Source of the DNA: Psychrosphaera sp. F3M07
GTDB lineage: Bacteria; Pseudomonadota; Gammaproteobacteria; Enterobacterales; Alteromonadaceae
Direction of reading: 5' to 3'
Length of the DNA stretch: 64,000 nt
NCBI RefSeq assembly: GCF_018860345.1
Contig: NZ_JAHKPJ010000021.1
Span: 478,163 to 542,162, forward strand
Shown here: positions 37,815 through 46,897 of the stretch, piece by piece
How positions within the stretch are numbered: position 1 is the first letter of the stretch
Layout: every line of letters starts with the position of its first letter
Position numbers and translations under genes: made by a program
The notes under the pieces: model-generated
The model's input: only the letters and a program-made list of their open reading frames with translations
Database searches by the model: none
What the model was told of the DNA's origin: nothing

Positions 37815-39377
37815 TTACCACCAAGTAACATACAGGACGATCAAAATAATTGTGCAACCTAATGCCGCTAAGTTAAAGCTTCTGTCTGTATCAAAATTGA
37901 TATCATCTGTATTCACTGATGTGTCGACATCTTTGGTATTGTTTTTGTCTGAAAATAAAAACGCCAAGACTATACAAATCAAAAAGACCAAACCTATGCG
38001 ATCCATAAATGGTAATGATGGCCACAAAAATTTGAGTGCAACCGAGAATAACGCTGAACCAATTGCCGCAGCCAACGCCCCTCTTGACGTTGTACCCTTA
38101 TAGAACATACCCATAATAAATATTGCGGTAATGCCTGGTGAAAACAGCCCAGTGAACTCCTGAATATACTGGAAGGCTTGATCAAATTTGCCAAGTAAAG
38201 GCTCAGCCATAACAAGCGCAATTGCCAACGAAACCAAAGTTGTTAAACGACCGACATGTACATAGTGACGTTGAGATTTTTCTTTCACCAATGATTTATA
38301 GATATCCATAGTGAAAATAGTTGAGATACTATTGGTCATTGATGCTAGTGAGGACACAATCGCAGCTATTAGCGCTGCAAATACTAAACCTTTAATCCCA
38401 GTAGGCATTAATGCCATTAATGACGGATAAGCTTGATCTGGCTTGTCTAATCCTGGGTAAAGGATCACCGCTGCAATACCCGGCAATACTACTATGATTG
38501 GCATCAACAATTTTAAATAAGCAGCAAAGGCGATACCTTTTTGCGCTTCTTTTATATTCTTAGCAGCCAAAGCTCGTTGAATTATATATTGGTTAAAGCC
38601 CCAATATCCTATGTTCATAACCCACAAACCACCGATTAATACGCTCAGTCCTGGTAAACTCATATAGTTAGGGTTGTCAGAGGATAAAATCATATCAAAA
38701 TGCCCTGGCATTTCTGCGGTTAAACGACTGAACCCGGCAATTACCCCAGCTCCTTCTCCTATTTGCTCTAACGCTAAATAACTTAAAAACAATCCGCCAA
38801 ACACTAATAACACGACCTGTATAATGTCGGTATAAGCTACGGCTTTTAAACCACCATACAGAGAATAGGCAATGGAAAATACGGCTAGAAATATCATACC
38901 AAACATCCAATCAATACCGGCTACAGTTTGAATTGCTAAACCACCTAACCACAAGACAGAAGTTAAATTTACAAAGATAAACACAGCTAACCAAAAAAGT
39001 GCTAACGTCGTTTTTACACGCCCGTCAAAACGCTGCTGTAAATATTGCGGCATGGTATAAATTTTATTGCGTAAGAATATAGGTAATAAATATTTACCTA
39101 CTAAAATTAACGTAATAGCAGCCATCCACTCGTAAGACGCGATTGCCAAACCTAAAGCATAACCAGAGCCTGACATGCCAATTATTTGCTCCGCAGATAT
39201 ATTCGCCGCAATAAGCGATGCACCGATAGCCCACCATGGCAACGATTTCCCTGCTAAAAAGTAGTCCTCTGTATTACGTTCACCTGTGTGATCAGTCCGA
39301 GATACCCACATTGCAAGACATAAAAGCCCCGCGACATACACAATGAATACTCCATAATCTAGCTGTTCTAATCTCAT
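37815..39377 (-). CDS. Sodium:solute symporter (SGLT/SSS family)
   Basis: About 520 residues from ATG 39377 (AAAGGA 6 bp upstream; the longer frame start lacks one). Many hydrophobic helices, with the SSS signatures DYFLAGKSLPWWAIGASLIAA, GMSGSGYALGLA and YSLYGGLKAVAYTDIIQ, and a VVLLVFGGLF helix. Sugar-type SSS carriers take up galactose or glucose with Na+, which suits a marine cell. Divergent from the P450 gene, sharing a 179-bp region with the operator at 39520. The likely cargo is D-galactose or 6-O-methyl-D-galactose from GH2 action. Confidence 0.88.
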   Translation of the reverse strand: MRLEQLDYGVFIVYVAGLLCLAMWVSRTDHTGERNTEDYFLAGKSLPWWAIGASLIAANISAEQIIGMSGSGYALGLAIASYEWMAAITLILVGKYLLPIFLRNKIYTMPQYLQQRFDGRVKTTLALFWLAVFIFVNLTSVLWLGGLAIQTVAGIDWMFGMIFLAVFSIAYSLYGGLKAVAYTDIIQVVLLVFGGLFLSYLALEQIGEGAGVIAGFSRLTAEMPGHFDMILSSDNPNYMSLPGLSVLIGGLWVMNIGYWGFNQYIIQRALAAKNIKEAQKGIAFAAYLKLLMPIIVVLPGIAAVILYPGLDKPDQAYPSLMALMPTGIKGLVFAALIAAIVSSLASMTNSISTIFTMDIYKSLVKEKSQRHYVHVGRLTTLVSLAIALVMAEPLLGKFDQAFQYIQEFTGLFSPGITAIFIMGMFYKGTTSRGALAAAIGSALFSVALKFLWPSLPFMDRIGLVFLICIVLAFLFSDKNNTKDVDTSVNTDDINFDTDRSFNLAALGCTIILIVLYVTWW

Positions 39378-39519
39378 TACTCGTCCTTTCTTATTGTTAA
39401 TACGTTTATTACGCGGTTCACCCAACCCCAAAATGACATATATTTGATATAATTCACGTAAAATATTCTATATTTTTAATTTTTGTACTTTATTATGATA
39501 ATTATTAAACACACCTACA

Positions 39520-39529
39520 TTGTTAACAA
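39520..39529. promoter_or_regulatory. Palindromic operator TTGTTAACAA between symporter and P450
   Basis: Perfect copy in the divergent region, 28 bp before the P450 start and 143 bp from the symporter start. Links demethylation to the locus-wide regulon. Confidence 0.65.
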
Positions 39530-39556
39530 ACTACAAAGTAACATACGAGAATAAAA

Positions 39557-40720
39557 ATGGAAAATAGTGTATTACCTGACTCATTCAAACAGGCAAGGGA
39601 ATCCAAAGGCATCGGCAAAGTTGAAGATCAAAATGATCCAGTCACTATGGTGCTGGGATTAAAAGATGTCCGTAAATGTGCACATAATTGGAAAACATTT
39701 CAGTCCGGTGCTAAACCAGGTCGAATCGTTATTCCGTCAGAAGTGAATATTCGAGAAACTCGTCAAATTCCATTTGAGGTCGATCCTCCAGCACACAAAG
39801 GGTTTAGAGACTTAATCGACCCTTGGTTTAAACGCCCGTTAGAGTCAGATTATCAAGCGCAACTAAAAAGTATTATTGACGATATTATTGATCATTCATT
39901 GCAACAAGATAGTGTTGAAGTGGTTGGTGAATTTGCACTAAAACTGCAATCTCGCGCTTTAACTGTTTTGCTCAATATTCCTTATGAAGAATCTGAATTA
40001 TGGATTGGTTGGGGCAAACATGTATTTCGTAGTGAAGATACTGATTTAGACGGCGATAAAGCCGCCATTTTATATGATTATATTGATGCTCAAATTGATA
40101 AAACTGCTGCCAACCTAGATCAAAGCCTATATGCGTTATTACTAAATTCAGAAGTGAACGGAAAGAAGCTCAGTAAAGAAGAAATTAAAGGCGTGATGAT
40201 CTTAACCTTCGCCGGCGGTCGTGACACGATAATCAATGCAGTGACTAATTCAATTGCGTATTTTTCTGAACACCCTGAGTCATTAACTCAACTTGCTGAA
40301 AATCCAGATATGAGCAGCATAGCGGTGGAAGAATTAATTCGTTACTTCTCTCCTCTTACCCACATGGGACGTGTTGCAACAGAAGATACCCAAGTATGTG
40401 AACATGCCGTTAAAGCAGACACTCGCATTTCCCTTTGCTGGGCGTCAGCTAACCGTGACGAACGTGTATTTGAAAACCCGAATGAAGTTGTTCTTGACCG
40501 AAAAGTTAATCCACACGTTGGTTTTGGTTTTGGTACACACAACTGTCTTGGGGCAACACATGCGCGTCAGTTGTTGAACATACTTATTACGAGCTTAGCT
40601 GAGAAAGTATCAACGATGGAGATTCAGTCTCAACAAGACAATGTTGAAGATTGGGGCGAGTTTCAACGTAAGGTAGGTTACGACAGCCTTAACGTTAAAT
40701 TCACAGCTCGTAAATACTAA
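39557..40720 (+). CDS. Cytochrome P450, probable 6-O-methyl-D-galactose demethylase (CYP236-like)
   Basis: A 387-residue soluble bacterial P450 with no signal, so cytoplasmic. I-helix FAGGRDT with the acid-threonine pair, EELIRY as the ExxR motif, PHVGFGFGTHNCLGATHAR as the haem loop with C330 as thiolate ligand. Adjacent ferredoxin and ferredoxin reductase genes reproduce the three-component system shown in Zobellia and Formosa to convert 6-O-methyl-D-galactose from porphyran into galactose and formaldehyde. The assignment to that activity rests on the gene trio and the galactan context; CYP family membership needs an alignment. Begins 28 bp after an operator. Confidence 0.85.
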   Translation: MENSVLPDSFKQARESKGIGKVEDQNDPVTMVLGLKDVRKCAHNWKTFQSGAKPGRIVIPSEVNIRETRQIPFEVDPPAHKGFRDLIDPWFKRPLESDYQAQLKSIIDDIIDHSLQQDSVEVVGEFALKLQSRALTVLLNIPYEESELWIGWGKHVFRSEDTDLDGDKAAILYDYIDAQIDKTAANLDQSLYALLLNSEVNGKKLSKEEIKGVMILTFAGGRDTIINAVTNSIAYFSEHPESLTQLAENPDMSSIAVEELIRYFSPLTHMGRVATEDTQVCEHAVKADTRISLCWASANRDERVFENPNEVVLDRKVNPHVGFGFGTHNCLGATHARQLLNILITSLAEKVSTMEIQSQQDNVEDWGEFQRKVGYDSLNVKFTARKY

Positions 40721-40761
40721 TACTCAGTGAAAAAACAACAGATTTAATTGGAGAGTGAAAC

Positions 40762-41073
40762 ATGGCTAAAATTACTTTTATTGATAGTAACAAAATTGAA
40801 ATTACCGTTGAAGCTGACTCAGGTTCGGTGATGGAACTAGCAGTACAAAATGGTATTAGTGGTATAGATGGCGATTGTGGTGGCGTTTGCTCTTGTGCTA
40901 CTTGTCATGTTCATGTGGCCGCCGAAGACATGGACAAAGTGGGAGCAGCAAATGAAATCGAGCAAGATATGTTAGAGCTTGATGACAATGTTAATGAATT
41001 TAGTCGTTTGTGCTGCCAAATCCAAATATCAGAACAATTGGATGGGGTAACTCTCACGGTTGCGGCTGAATAA
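40762..41073 (+). CDS. 2Fe-2S ferredoxin (adrenodoxin type)
   Basis: A 103-residue ferredoxin with cluster ligands C39, C45, C48 and C85 (C-x5-C-x2-C...C; DCGGVCSCATCH and RLCCQIQ). GGAGAG lies upstream of the ATG. Located 41 bp after the P450 and 69 bp before the reductase, so it is the direct electron carrier between them. Confidence 0.95.
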   Translation: MAKITFIDSNKIEITVEADSGSVMELAVQNGISGIDGDCGGVCSCATCHVHVAAEDMDKVGAANEIEQDMLELDDNVNEFSRLCCQIQISEQLDGVTLTVAAE

Positions 41074-41142
41074 CAAACCTGTTGGTTAAGGGCAACCTAA
41101 TCAACTGTATTACCGATAATTTAGTCATAGTGAGTGATAGTT

Positions 41143-42396
41143 ATGCTTGAACATACACAAAATCAAACCTGTGTTGTCATAGGTGCAAGCCATGCAGGAG
41201 TTAACTTTGCTTTTTCATTGCGAAAACAAGGTTACGCTGGAAATATTACCTTAATTGATATTGATCCTACTCTGCCGTACCACAGACCGCCTTTATCTAA
41301 AGCTTATCTAACCTCAGATAATGACATTGCTAGTAATGCGCTAAAAGCCGCTGATTCCTACATTAAAGAAAACATTAAGTTAATGTTAGGTACAAAAGTC
41401 GCTAAAATCGATGCAGAACATAAACATGTCATTATGGCCGATGGTACTAACATACAGTTTGATCAGCTTGTCATAGCCACAGGTGCCCGCCCTTTCATTC
41501 CACCAATTGAAGGGTTAACAACAGCATCTAATTTATATCCTCTGCGTACAGCAGCGGATGTCACCAAAATAAAAACAGCACTAAAACAAAGTGAACATAA
41601 ACGTGTTGTGATCATTGGGGGTGGTTATATCGGCCTTGAAACGGCAGCATCAATGCAGAAGCTCGGCGCGCAAGTTACCGTATTAGAACGTGAAGAGCGT
41701 ATATTAGCACGGGTAACCGCACCAGAAATGTCCTCGTTTTTCCAACAATTACACGCGGACAATGGGGTAAATGTATTAACGTCTAAAAACGTTGCATCCA
41801 TACAAACCAATAATGGTCATAATCAAGTCATTTGCGCTGATGGTGAACAGTTTGATGCTGACGTAATTGTTGTTGGTGTTGGTATTAGAGTAAATTCAGA
41901 AATAGCAGCTGACGCTGGTTTAACCGAAGATAACGGTATACACGTTAATGAAAGCGCTCAAACTAATGTAAAAAATATCTACGCTATTGGCGATTGTGCT
42001 TATCATTATAATCCTCATTTTGCTCGATTTATTCGTTTAGAGTCTGTGCAAAATGCACTTGATCAAGGCAAAGTTGCGGCAGCCAATATTTGTGGCAAAG
42101 ATACACAATACGATACTATCCCGTGGTTTTGGTCTGATCAATATGACATAAAATTACAAATGGTGGGGTTATCGCAAGGTTATAACAAGATTGTTAAGCG
42201 TACAGAACCGTCAGACAATCACAAATTTTCGGTCTGGTATTTCAAAGATGACGAATTACTTGCTGTTGATGCGGTCAACAATGCAAAAGCTTATGTACTT
42301 GGCACTAAATTCATTAAAAACCGGAGCAAAGTCGATAAACAAAAGTTAGCAGATTTAACCGTTGATTTTAAAGCTGATACGCTGGTAATAAATTAA
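41143..42396 (+). CDS. FAD-dependent ferredoxin reductase
   Basis: About 417 residues; ATG 41143 preferred over GTG 41134. Rossmann FAD motif TCVVIGASHAGVNFAF, PYHRPPLSKAYL, NAD(P) motif VVIIGGGYIGLETAA, and IYAIGDCAY as the second FAD contact. This matches the putidaredoxin/rhodocoxin reductase family. Completes the P450 electron chain: NAD(P)H to FAD to 2Fe-2S to haem. Confidence 0.93.
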   Translation: MLEHTQNQTCVVIGASHAGVNFAFSLRKQGYAGNITLIDIDPTLPYHRPPLSKAYLTSDNDIASNALKAADSYIKENIKLMLGTKVAKIDAEHKHVIMADGTNIQFDQLVIATGARPFIPPIEGLTTASNLYPLRTAADVTKIKTALKQSEHKRVVIIGGGYIGLETAASMQKLGAQVTVLEREERILARVTAPEMSSFFQQLHADNGVNVLTSKNVASIQTNNGHNQVICADGEQFDADVIVVGVGIRVNSEIAADAGLTEDNGIHVNESAQTNVKNIYAIGDCAYHYNPHFARFIRLESVQNALDQGKVAAANICGKDTQYDTIPWFWSDQYDIKLQMVGLSQGYNKIVKRTEPSDNHKFSVWYFKDDELLAVDAVNNAKAYVLGTKFIKNRSKVDKQKLADLTVDFKADTLVIN

Positions 42397-42403
42397 CAAA
42401 ATA

Positions 42404-42440
42404 GCTTTGTTCTTTATGTTAAATCCATAAAAAGCAAAGC
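42404..42440. terminator. Possible hairpin between reductase and IclR gene
   Basis: GCTTTG...CAAAGC with an inner CTTTATG/CATAAAAAG pairing, between convergent genes; no clean T run. Confidence 0.4.
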
Positions 42441-42487
42441 CCTATCCTTTTATCTATAATCCAATAAGCAATCACGTTAACCTTTAG

Positions 42488-43246
42488 TTAACAACCTAAC
42501 TGACGTTTTATTTTTTCAGCACACAGCAACAAAGACTCTTTAATTGAAGCTTTAACATCCGAGTTCAATTCAAGGTTAAGAGACGACACAGTTAACGCAG
42601 CCACTACCTTGCCTTCAGGTTCACCTATTAACGCCGACATATCAAACACACCGGGAGTTAATTCACTGTTTGCCGCGTAACAGTCTTGTTGCTTTATACC
42701 TTCTAACAAACCATTAAACGCTTTTTTCTCTAGCGCTGTTTTGCTTACATAAGTTTTTGAACGTTGTAATATCATAGTGCGTACCTCAGCATTACTGTTG
42801 GCCAGTAAAACTCTACCTGCGGATAACTCTACGGTTGGGAATAACGTGCCTTCGGTAACATGCAATGACACTGGAGAGGGACTATTGGCCTGTACGATTA
42901 CCATAGTTTGGCTTTGATATAACATGAATAATTGGCAACTTAATCCTAGTTTAACCGCCAAATCTTCCATATGAGGTAATGCGCTCTGACGCATTTGATC
43001 TATCGGAGAAATACTACGAGATAAATTGTATAACTTTAACGACACTCGGTAACGACCTGAGTCTTGTTCTCGACTTAGATAACCTCGCATTTCTAATCCT
43101 ACCAATACACGATATATCTCATTTGCACTGCGGTTTAGCCCCAGCGCTATTTCAGCTTGGGTTTTAGGTAAAGGCTGCATTGCGAGATATTCTAATACAT
43201 CCAAGCACTTATCTACTGCAGGCACTGCGTATTTATTAGTTTGCAT
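42488..43246 (-). CDS. IclR-family transcriptional regulator
   Basis: A 252-residue regulator. Winged HTH at about 8-65 (DVLEYLAMQPLPKTQAEIAL, GLNRSANEIYRVLVGLEMRG) and an IclR effector domain at about 80-250 (SCQLFMLYQSQTMVIVQANS, LSAGRVLLA, ALTVSSLNLEL). Divergent from the PhyH gene; the shared 154-bp region holds two strong inverted repeats. IclR proteins commonly control catabolism of aromatic acids or sugar acids; here it probably controls PhyH, the propeller and the sugar porter. Confidence 0.9.
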   Translation of the reverse strand: MQTNKYAVPAVDKCLDVLEYLAMQPLPKTQAEIALGLNRSANEIYRVLVGLEMRGYLSREQDSGRYRVSLKLYNLSRSISPIDQMRQSALPHMEDLAVKLGLSCQLFMLYQSQTMVIVQANSPSPVSLHVTEGTLFPTVELSAGRVLLANSNAEVRTMILQRSKTYVSKTALEKKAFNGLLEGIKQQDCYAANSELTPGVFDMSALIGEPEGKVVAALTVSSLNLELNSDVKASIKESLLLCAEKIKRQLGC

Positions 43247-43248
43247 TA

Positions 43249-43276
43249 TGGTTAACTTAATAAGTTGAGTTAACCA
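43249..43276. promoter_or_regulatory. Inverted repeat TGGTTAACT-N10-AGTTAACCA at the IclR start
   Basis: Perfect 9-bp arms, beginning 2 bp upstream of the IclR ATG. Candidate autoregulatory operator. The left arm sequence GGTTAACTTAAT recurs at 46916-46927 upstream of the MFS porter. Confidence 0.6.
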
Positions 43277-43350
43277 AACTATACCACCACATCATTCATA
43301 TATAAATATGACATTCATATAAAAATTAATTTTGCCTAAAAGTATTGAAT

Positions 43351-43373
43351 TATTCATAGTCTGACTATGAATA
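43351..43373. promoter_or_regulatory. Inverted repeat TATTCATAG-N5-CTATGAATA before PhyH
   Basis: Perfect 9-bp arms, 27 bp before the PhyH ATG. Probably a regulator site overlapping the PhyH promoter. Confidence 0.5.
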
Positions 43374-43400
43374 CAAAGATACAAATACTTAGGAGAGATA

Positions 43401-44162
43401 ATGAGTAAATTAATTTTAACCGACCAACAAGTACAAGACTTTCATAGAGATGGTTATGTCATCGTCAAAAATTTCTATTCAGAAGCAGAAATTGCCCGAT
43501 TACAAGAAAAGGCATTTAACGATGACAATTTATATAAAACAGCTTGGGATAAAAAAGATTCATCCGGCACAGTATCAAAAGTGTGTTTGTGGCAAGATTT
43601 AGGCGATGACTTTTATTCTATGTTCTCAAGAGGACGTAGGCTGGCTGATTCGGTCGAAAAAATACTCGGTGAACCTGTATTCCATACCTCCAGTAAAATA
43701 ATGATGAAAGAACCTTTTGTTGGTGGTGCTTGGGAATGGCATCAAGATTATGGCTATTGGGCAAATGATAATTACCACCTTTATCCTCGCCTTGTCAGCT
43801 GTATGATCGCAATAAATAAAGCGACGGTTGAAAACGGTTGTTTAGAAGTATTAAAAGGAAGTCATCATATTGGTCGTATTAACCATAATAAAACGGGTGA
43901 CCAAAAAGGGGCTGATATGACTTTTGTTAACGAAGCACTAAAACATCATGAACTAATTAAAGTTGAACTGGAACCTGGGGATACCTTATTTTTCCACTGT
44001 AACTTGCTGCATAAGTCCAATCAAAACCGTTCTGCAGACCCACGTTGGGTAATGATCCCTGCTTATTGTGGAGAAAGTGCAAAACCGTTTAAAGAAAACT
44101 CTTTGGTTTATAGACCACTAGATAAAGTGGATGACGATGCCATCTTAAATTGGAAAGAATAA
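43401..44162 (+). CDS. PhyH-family Fe(II)/2-oxoglutarate dioxygenase
   Basis: A 253-residue cytoplasmic oxygenase of the phytanoyl-CoA dioxygenase family. DQQVQDFHRDGYVIVKNFYS opens the fold; WHQDYGYW gives the H-x-D iron ligands, and the distal HKSNQNRS region provides histidine and arginine for iron and 2-oxoglutarate. PGDTLFFHCNLLH is the typical jelly-roll end. AGGAGAG precedes the ATG. The family hydroxylates small molecules, which can cause O- or N-dealkylation. The neighbours (propeller, sugar porter, P450 set) suggest oxidation of a methylated sugar or a related algal compound. The substrate is not known. Confidence 0.88.
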   Translation: MSKLILTDQQVQDFHRDGYVIVKNFYSEAEIARLQEKAFNDDNLYKTAWDKKDSSGTVSKVCLWQDLGDDFYSMFSRGRRLADSVEKILGEPVFHTSSKIMMKEPFVGGAWEWHQDYGYWANDNYHLYPRLVSCMIAINKATVENGCLEVLKGSHHIGRINHNKTGDQKGADMTFVNEALKHHELIKVELEPGDTLFFHCNLLHKSNQNRSADPRWVMIPAYCGESAKPFKENSLVYRPLDKVDDDAILNWKE

Positions 44163-44186
44163 ATCAAATAAACCTATAAAATATTG

Positions 44187-44217
44187 GCTGAGTGATTACA
44201 AAGGTAATGACTCAGCC
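44187..44217. terminator. Hairpin between PhyH and propeller genes
   Basis: GGCTGAGT..ATTAC/GTAAT..ACTCAGCC stem between convergent genes, with a weak T-rich tail. Confidence 0.55.
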
Positions 44218-44224
44218 GTTAATT

Positions 44225-45280
44225 TTATAACCGTTCTAGTTTATATGGGTAACTATTATTAGCCCGCCACTGCCCTACGTATAAATCACCGTTTTTATCA
44301 GCAATGACACCATGAACATGGCTAAACACCTGCCAATCTGAGCTCATAGGTTGTAGTTTATTATCTTCATAGAAGGCAGGCGCTGCGCCTAAAGTAGAGA
44401 CCACCTTATTGTTTTTGTCAAAGATGCAAAGAAAGCCAGAATCATCAACATTTTTGTTGTTTATGTCGGTCCAACACACAGCCGATATAAAATGATCTCC
44501 CATAAATACTGGTCCGTGGATCCACGCTCCCGGTGTGTCTATGCTTGATAAATATTCTCCGTGCATAGAAAATACTTTTAAGCATTGCTCTGCCCGGGAG
44601 CTGATGATTAACTGAGGTTCAGCTCCCCTATTATCAATCGCAATACCATGAGCATTCTGTAAATTATGCAGTGCCGAGCTATTGTCATGCCCGCCCCAAT
44701 GCCGGATATACTGACCATTTTTATTGTATTGCAAAACATAATCAGAGCCATAACCGTCAGTTATATAAATGTCACCATTATCCGCAACACATATATCTGT
44801 TGGATTAAATGCCATTTCTGGCTGATAAACCCCAATAGTTTGCGGGTGGCCTAATGTAAATACAACTAGGCCATCCATGGTTAACTTGGAAACTGTGCCT
44901 GCTTGTGCGATGACTTTATTATATGGTGAGTCCCAAGCTTCCGTTGAAACTCCATCCCATTGACGGTTCAGTTTCCAACCGCTATCCACAATATAAATAA
45001 ACTCAACACCATCTTGCTGAACTATTTCGATGGCGTGTATGCCAGGAAATTCCGTTCCCCAAGCATCTAATAGTTTACCGTTTTGGTCATAAACTAATAT
45101 GTTGTTTTGCACGTTATCTGTGACCATAAAAATACGATCTTGACTATCGATCGCAAAATCATGGCAGTTTTCTACTGGATATTTATTCGCATCTAATTGC
45201 CCCCACTCGGCGTTTACTTTATATCTATAATCGCCTTGGCCTACGATTTGGCCGTGTGGTGTTCGTTTTAATTCAGACAT
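44225..45280 (-). CDS. NHL-repeat beta-propeller, peptidyl-alpha-hydroxyglycine lyase-like
   Basis: A 351-residue protein with no signal peptide, so cytoplasmic. NHL-type blades: CHDFAIDSQDRIFMVTDN, GIHAIEIVQ, PTDICVADNGDIYITDGYG, NAHGIAIDNRG and HVHGVIADKNGDLYVGQW. The order and the His-rich blade ends resemble the peptidyl-alpha-hydroxyglycine alpha-amidating lyase/SMP-30 group, metal-dependent propellers that cleave carbinolamides or hydrolyse lactones. Only 3 bp separate it from the MFS porter stop, so they are one transcript. Possible roles: breaking a hemiacetal formed by the P450 or PhyH oxygenase, or a lactonase. The fold is firm, the reaction open. Confidence 0.72.
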   Translation of the reverse strand: MSELKRTPHGQIVGQGDYRYKVNAEWGQLDANKYPVENCHDFAIDSQDRIFMVTDNVQNNILVYDQNGKLLDAWGTEFPGIHAIEIVQQDGVEFIYIVDSGWKLNRQWDGVSTEAWDSPYNKVIAQAGTVSKLTMDGLVVFTLGHPQTIGVYQPEMAFNPTDICVADNGDIYITDGYGSDYVLQYNKNGQYIRHWGGHDNSSALHNLQNAHGIAIDNRGAEPQLIISSRAEQCLKVFSMHGEYLSSIDTPGAWIHGPVFMGDHFISAVCWTDINNKNVDDSGFLCIFDKNNKVVSTLGAAPAFYEDNKLQPMSSDWQVFSHVHGVIADKNGDLYVGQWRANNSYPYKLERL

Positions 45281-45283
45281 CTA

Positions 45284-46870
45284 TTATTTCACTTCAGACT
45301 TTGCCAACAAAATAGCTTCAACTTCTTCAATTGAGCGATTTTTGGTCTCTGGTAAGTAACGATAAAGCAAGTAAAAACCAATGATCCCTGCAGCAGCATA
45401 GGAAAGGAATATATCGCCAGCCCCCATATGTTTTAGTTGCCATGGGAAAAACTTCTGCATGAAATAAGAAATAGTACTGCAAATTAACGCAAACATAGGG
45501 ATCGCCACACCACGGATTTGAGTGGGTACAATTTCAGAAAATACCACCCACATGATAGGACCGATGGAAATATGGAATGCGGCAATAAAACCAACAATGC
45601 CCACTAATACCAACATGGCATTAATGTTAACCGAGGTTTGAATTAGTTGGCTTTCATATAATCTAAAATTATCTTCACCTATTAACGGCTTCACAGCATC
45701 TTTAAAGTCAGTATCGCTAGAAAAAGTTGTATCAATAATCGGTTGTAGTTGGCTAACATTAATTTCTGTATTCTGGCTTAACTTAACTAAGTCTTGCTGA
45801 GTAATTTCGTAGGTCGCTTGTTTAAATGCAAATACACACATCATCAAACAAATAATTGATGCGATTAACCCGCCATTGACCAAAGGACGTCGGCCAATTT
45901 TATCAACTAAACTAATGGCTAATGCGGTAAATATAAAGCTCACAATACCTATAATTAAACTTTGTTCGTACGCTGCATTTGTGCCAATACCTGTTTGTTC
46001 AAACACCATAGGTGCGTAAAACAATATTGGATTTACCCCAGTTAAAGGTTGTACAAATGCAAAGATTACCCCAACCATTAAGGCTAATCGGAATTTCTTT
46101 TCTGTTAGTTGTAACATCTGTTTAACAAATCCACTTTCGGCTGGTTTGTCTTTTTCTAGGCTGTCTTTGATAGAACCTATTTCAGCTTCAATTTTATCCT
46201 CAGGCATTAACTTAGCTAACGTACGTTTTGCTTCTGGCTCTAAGCCTTTGCTCATTAACCAACGAGGACTTTCTGGAATAAACAGTAATAAGCTACACCA
46301 TAACATTGCAGGTATAATTTCCATGCCTAACATCCAACGCCATATGTCTTGTTGTACAAAACCTATGCTTTGCAGAAATGGACCAACATCTTGTATTTGT
46401 ATCAATGCATAATTTGAAAAGTAAGCTGCAGTTAAACCAATTACGATCATAATTTGGTTCATTGATACTAGCTTGCCACGCTGAGATGCAGGTGCAATTT
46501 CACCAATGTACATTGACGCTAATGACAGAGAAGTAAAGGCTAATCCACCAAGAAATCTAGCCGCAACTAAAGAATAATAACTAGGAGCAAAGGCAGAACC
46601 AATTGCGGAAACAACGTAAAGTAACGCTATCAATATTAACGTTTTTTTACGGCCAAAACGTTCACAAATAGCACCTGTGACAACTAAAGCGATTAACACA
46701 CCAAGTGCTGGTGCACTCACTACATTGCCTATTTGTATATCATCTAATGCAAATTCAATTGCTATAAATTTAACGGTTCCTGAAATGACAGCCGCATCTA
46801 GGCCGAATACAAATCCACCTATAGTGACAATTGCAGCATAAATAAAAGCTGCTCTAGTATATTTATCCAT
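45284..46870 (-). CDS. MFS sugar porter
   Basis: A 528-residue 12-helix transporter of the sugar porter family: GFVFGLDAAVISGT, GRKKTLILIALLYVVSA, PESPRWLMSKG, GVNPILFYAPMVF, GRRPLVNGG and YRYLPETKNRSIEE are all family signatures. A loop of about 60 residues (about 360-420) between helices is longer than usual. Operator copy 28 bp upstream of the start. Likely moves a hexose or methyl-hexose by H+ symport, a second entry route beside the SSS carrier. Confidence 0.93.
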   Translation of the reverse strand: MDKYTRAAFIYAAIVTIGGFVFGLDAAVISGTVKFIAIEFALDDIQIGNVVSAPALGVLIALVVTGAICERFGRKKTLILIALLYVVSAIGSAFAPSYYSLVAARFLGGLAFTSLSLASMYIGEIAPASQRGKLVSMNQIMIVIGLTAAYFSNYALIQIQDVGPFLQSIGFVQQDIWRWMLGMEIIPAMLWCSLLLFIPESPRWLMSKGLEPEAKRTLAKLMPEDKIEAEIGSIKDSLEKDKPAESGFVKQMLQLTEKKFRLALMVGVIFAFVQPLTGVNPILFYAPMVFEQTGIGTNAAYEQSLIIGIVSFIFTALAISLVDKIGRRPLVNGGLIASIICLMMCVFAFKQATYEITQQDLVKLSQNTEINVSQLQPIIDTTFSSDTDFKDAVKPLIGEDNFRLYESQLIQTSVNINAMLVLVGIVGFIAAFHISIGPIMWVVFSEIVPTQIRGVAIPMFALICSTISYFMQKFFPWQLKHMGAGDIFLSYAAAGIIGFYLLYRYLPETKNRSIEEVEAILLAKSEVK

Positions 46871-46897
46871 CGAGATAACCCTGTTTTAATTATTATT

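Noticed and set aside
37780..38103. Plus-strand frame antisense to the symporter C-terminus
   Set aside because: It begins in the terminator and runs opposite a clear transporter gene; no domain.
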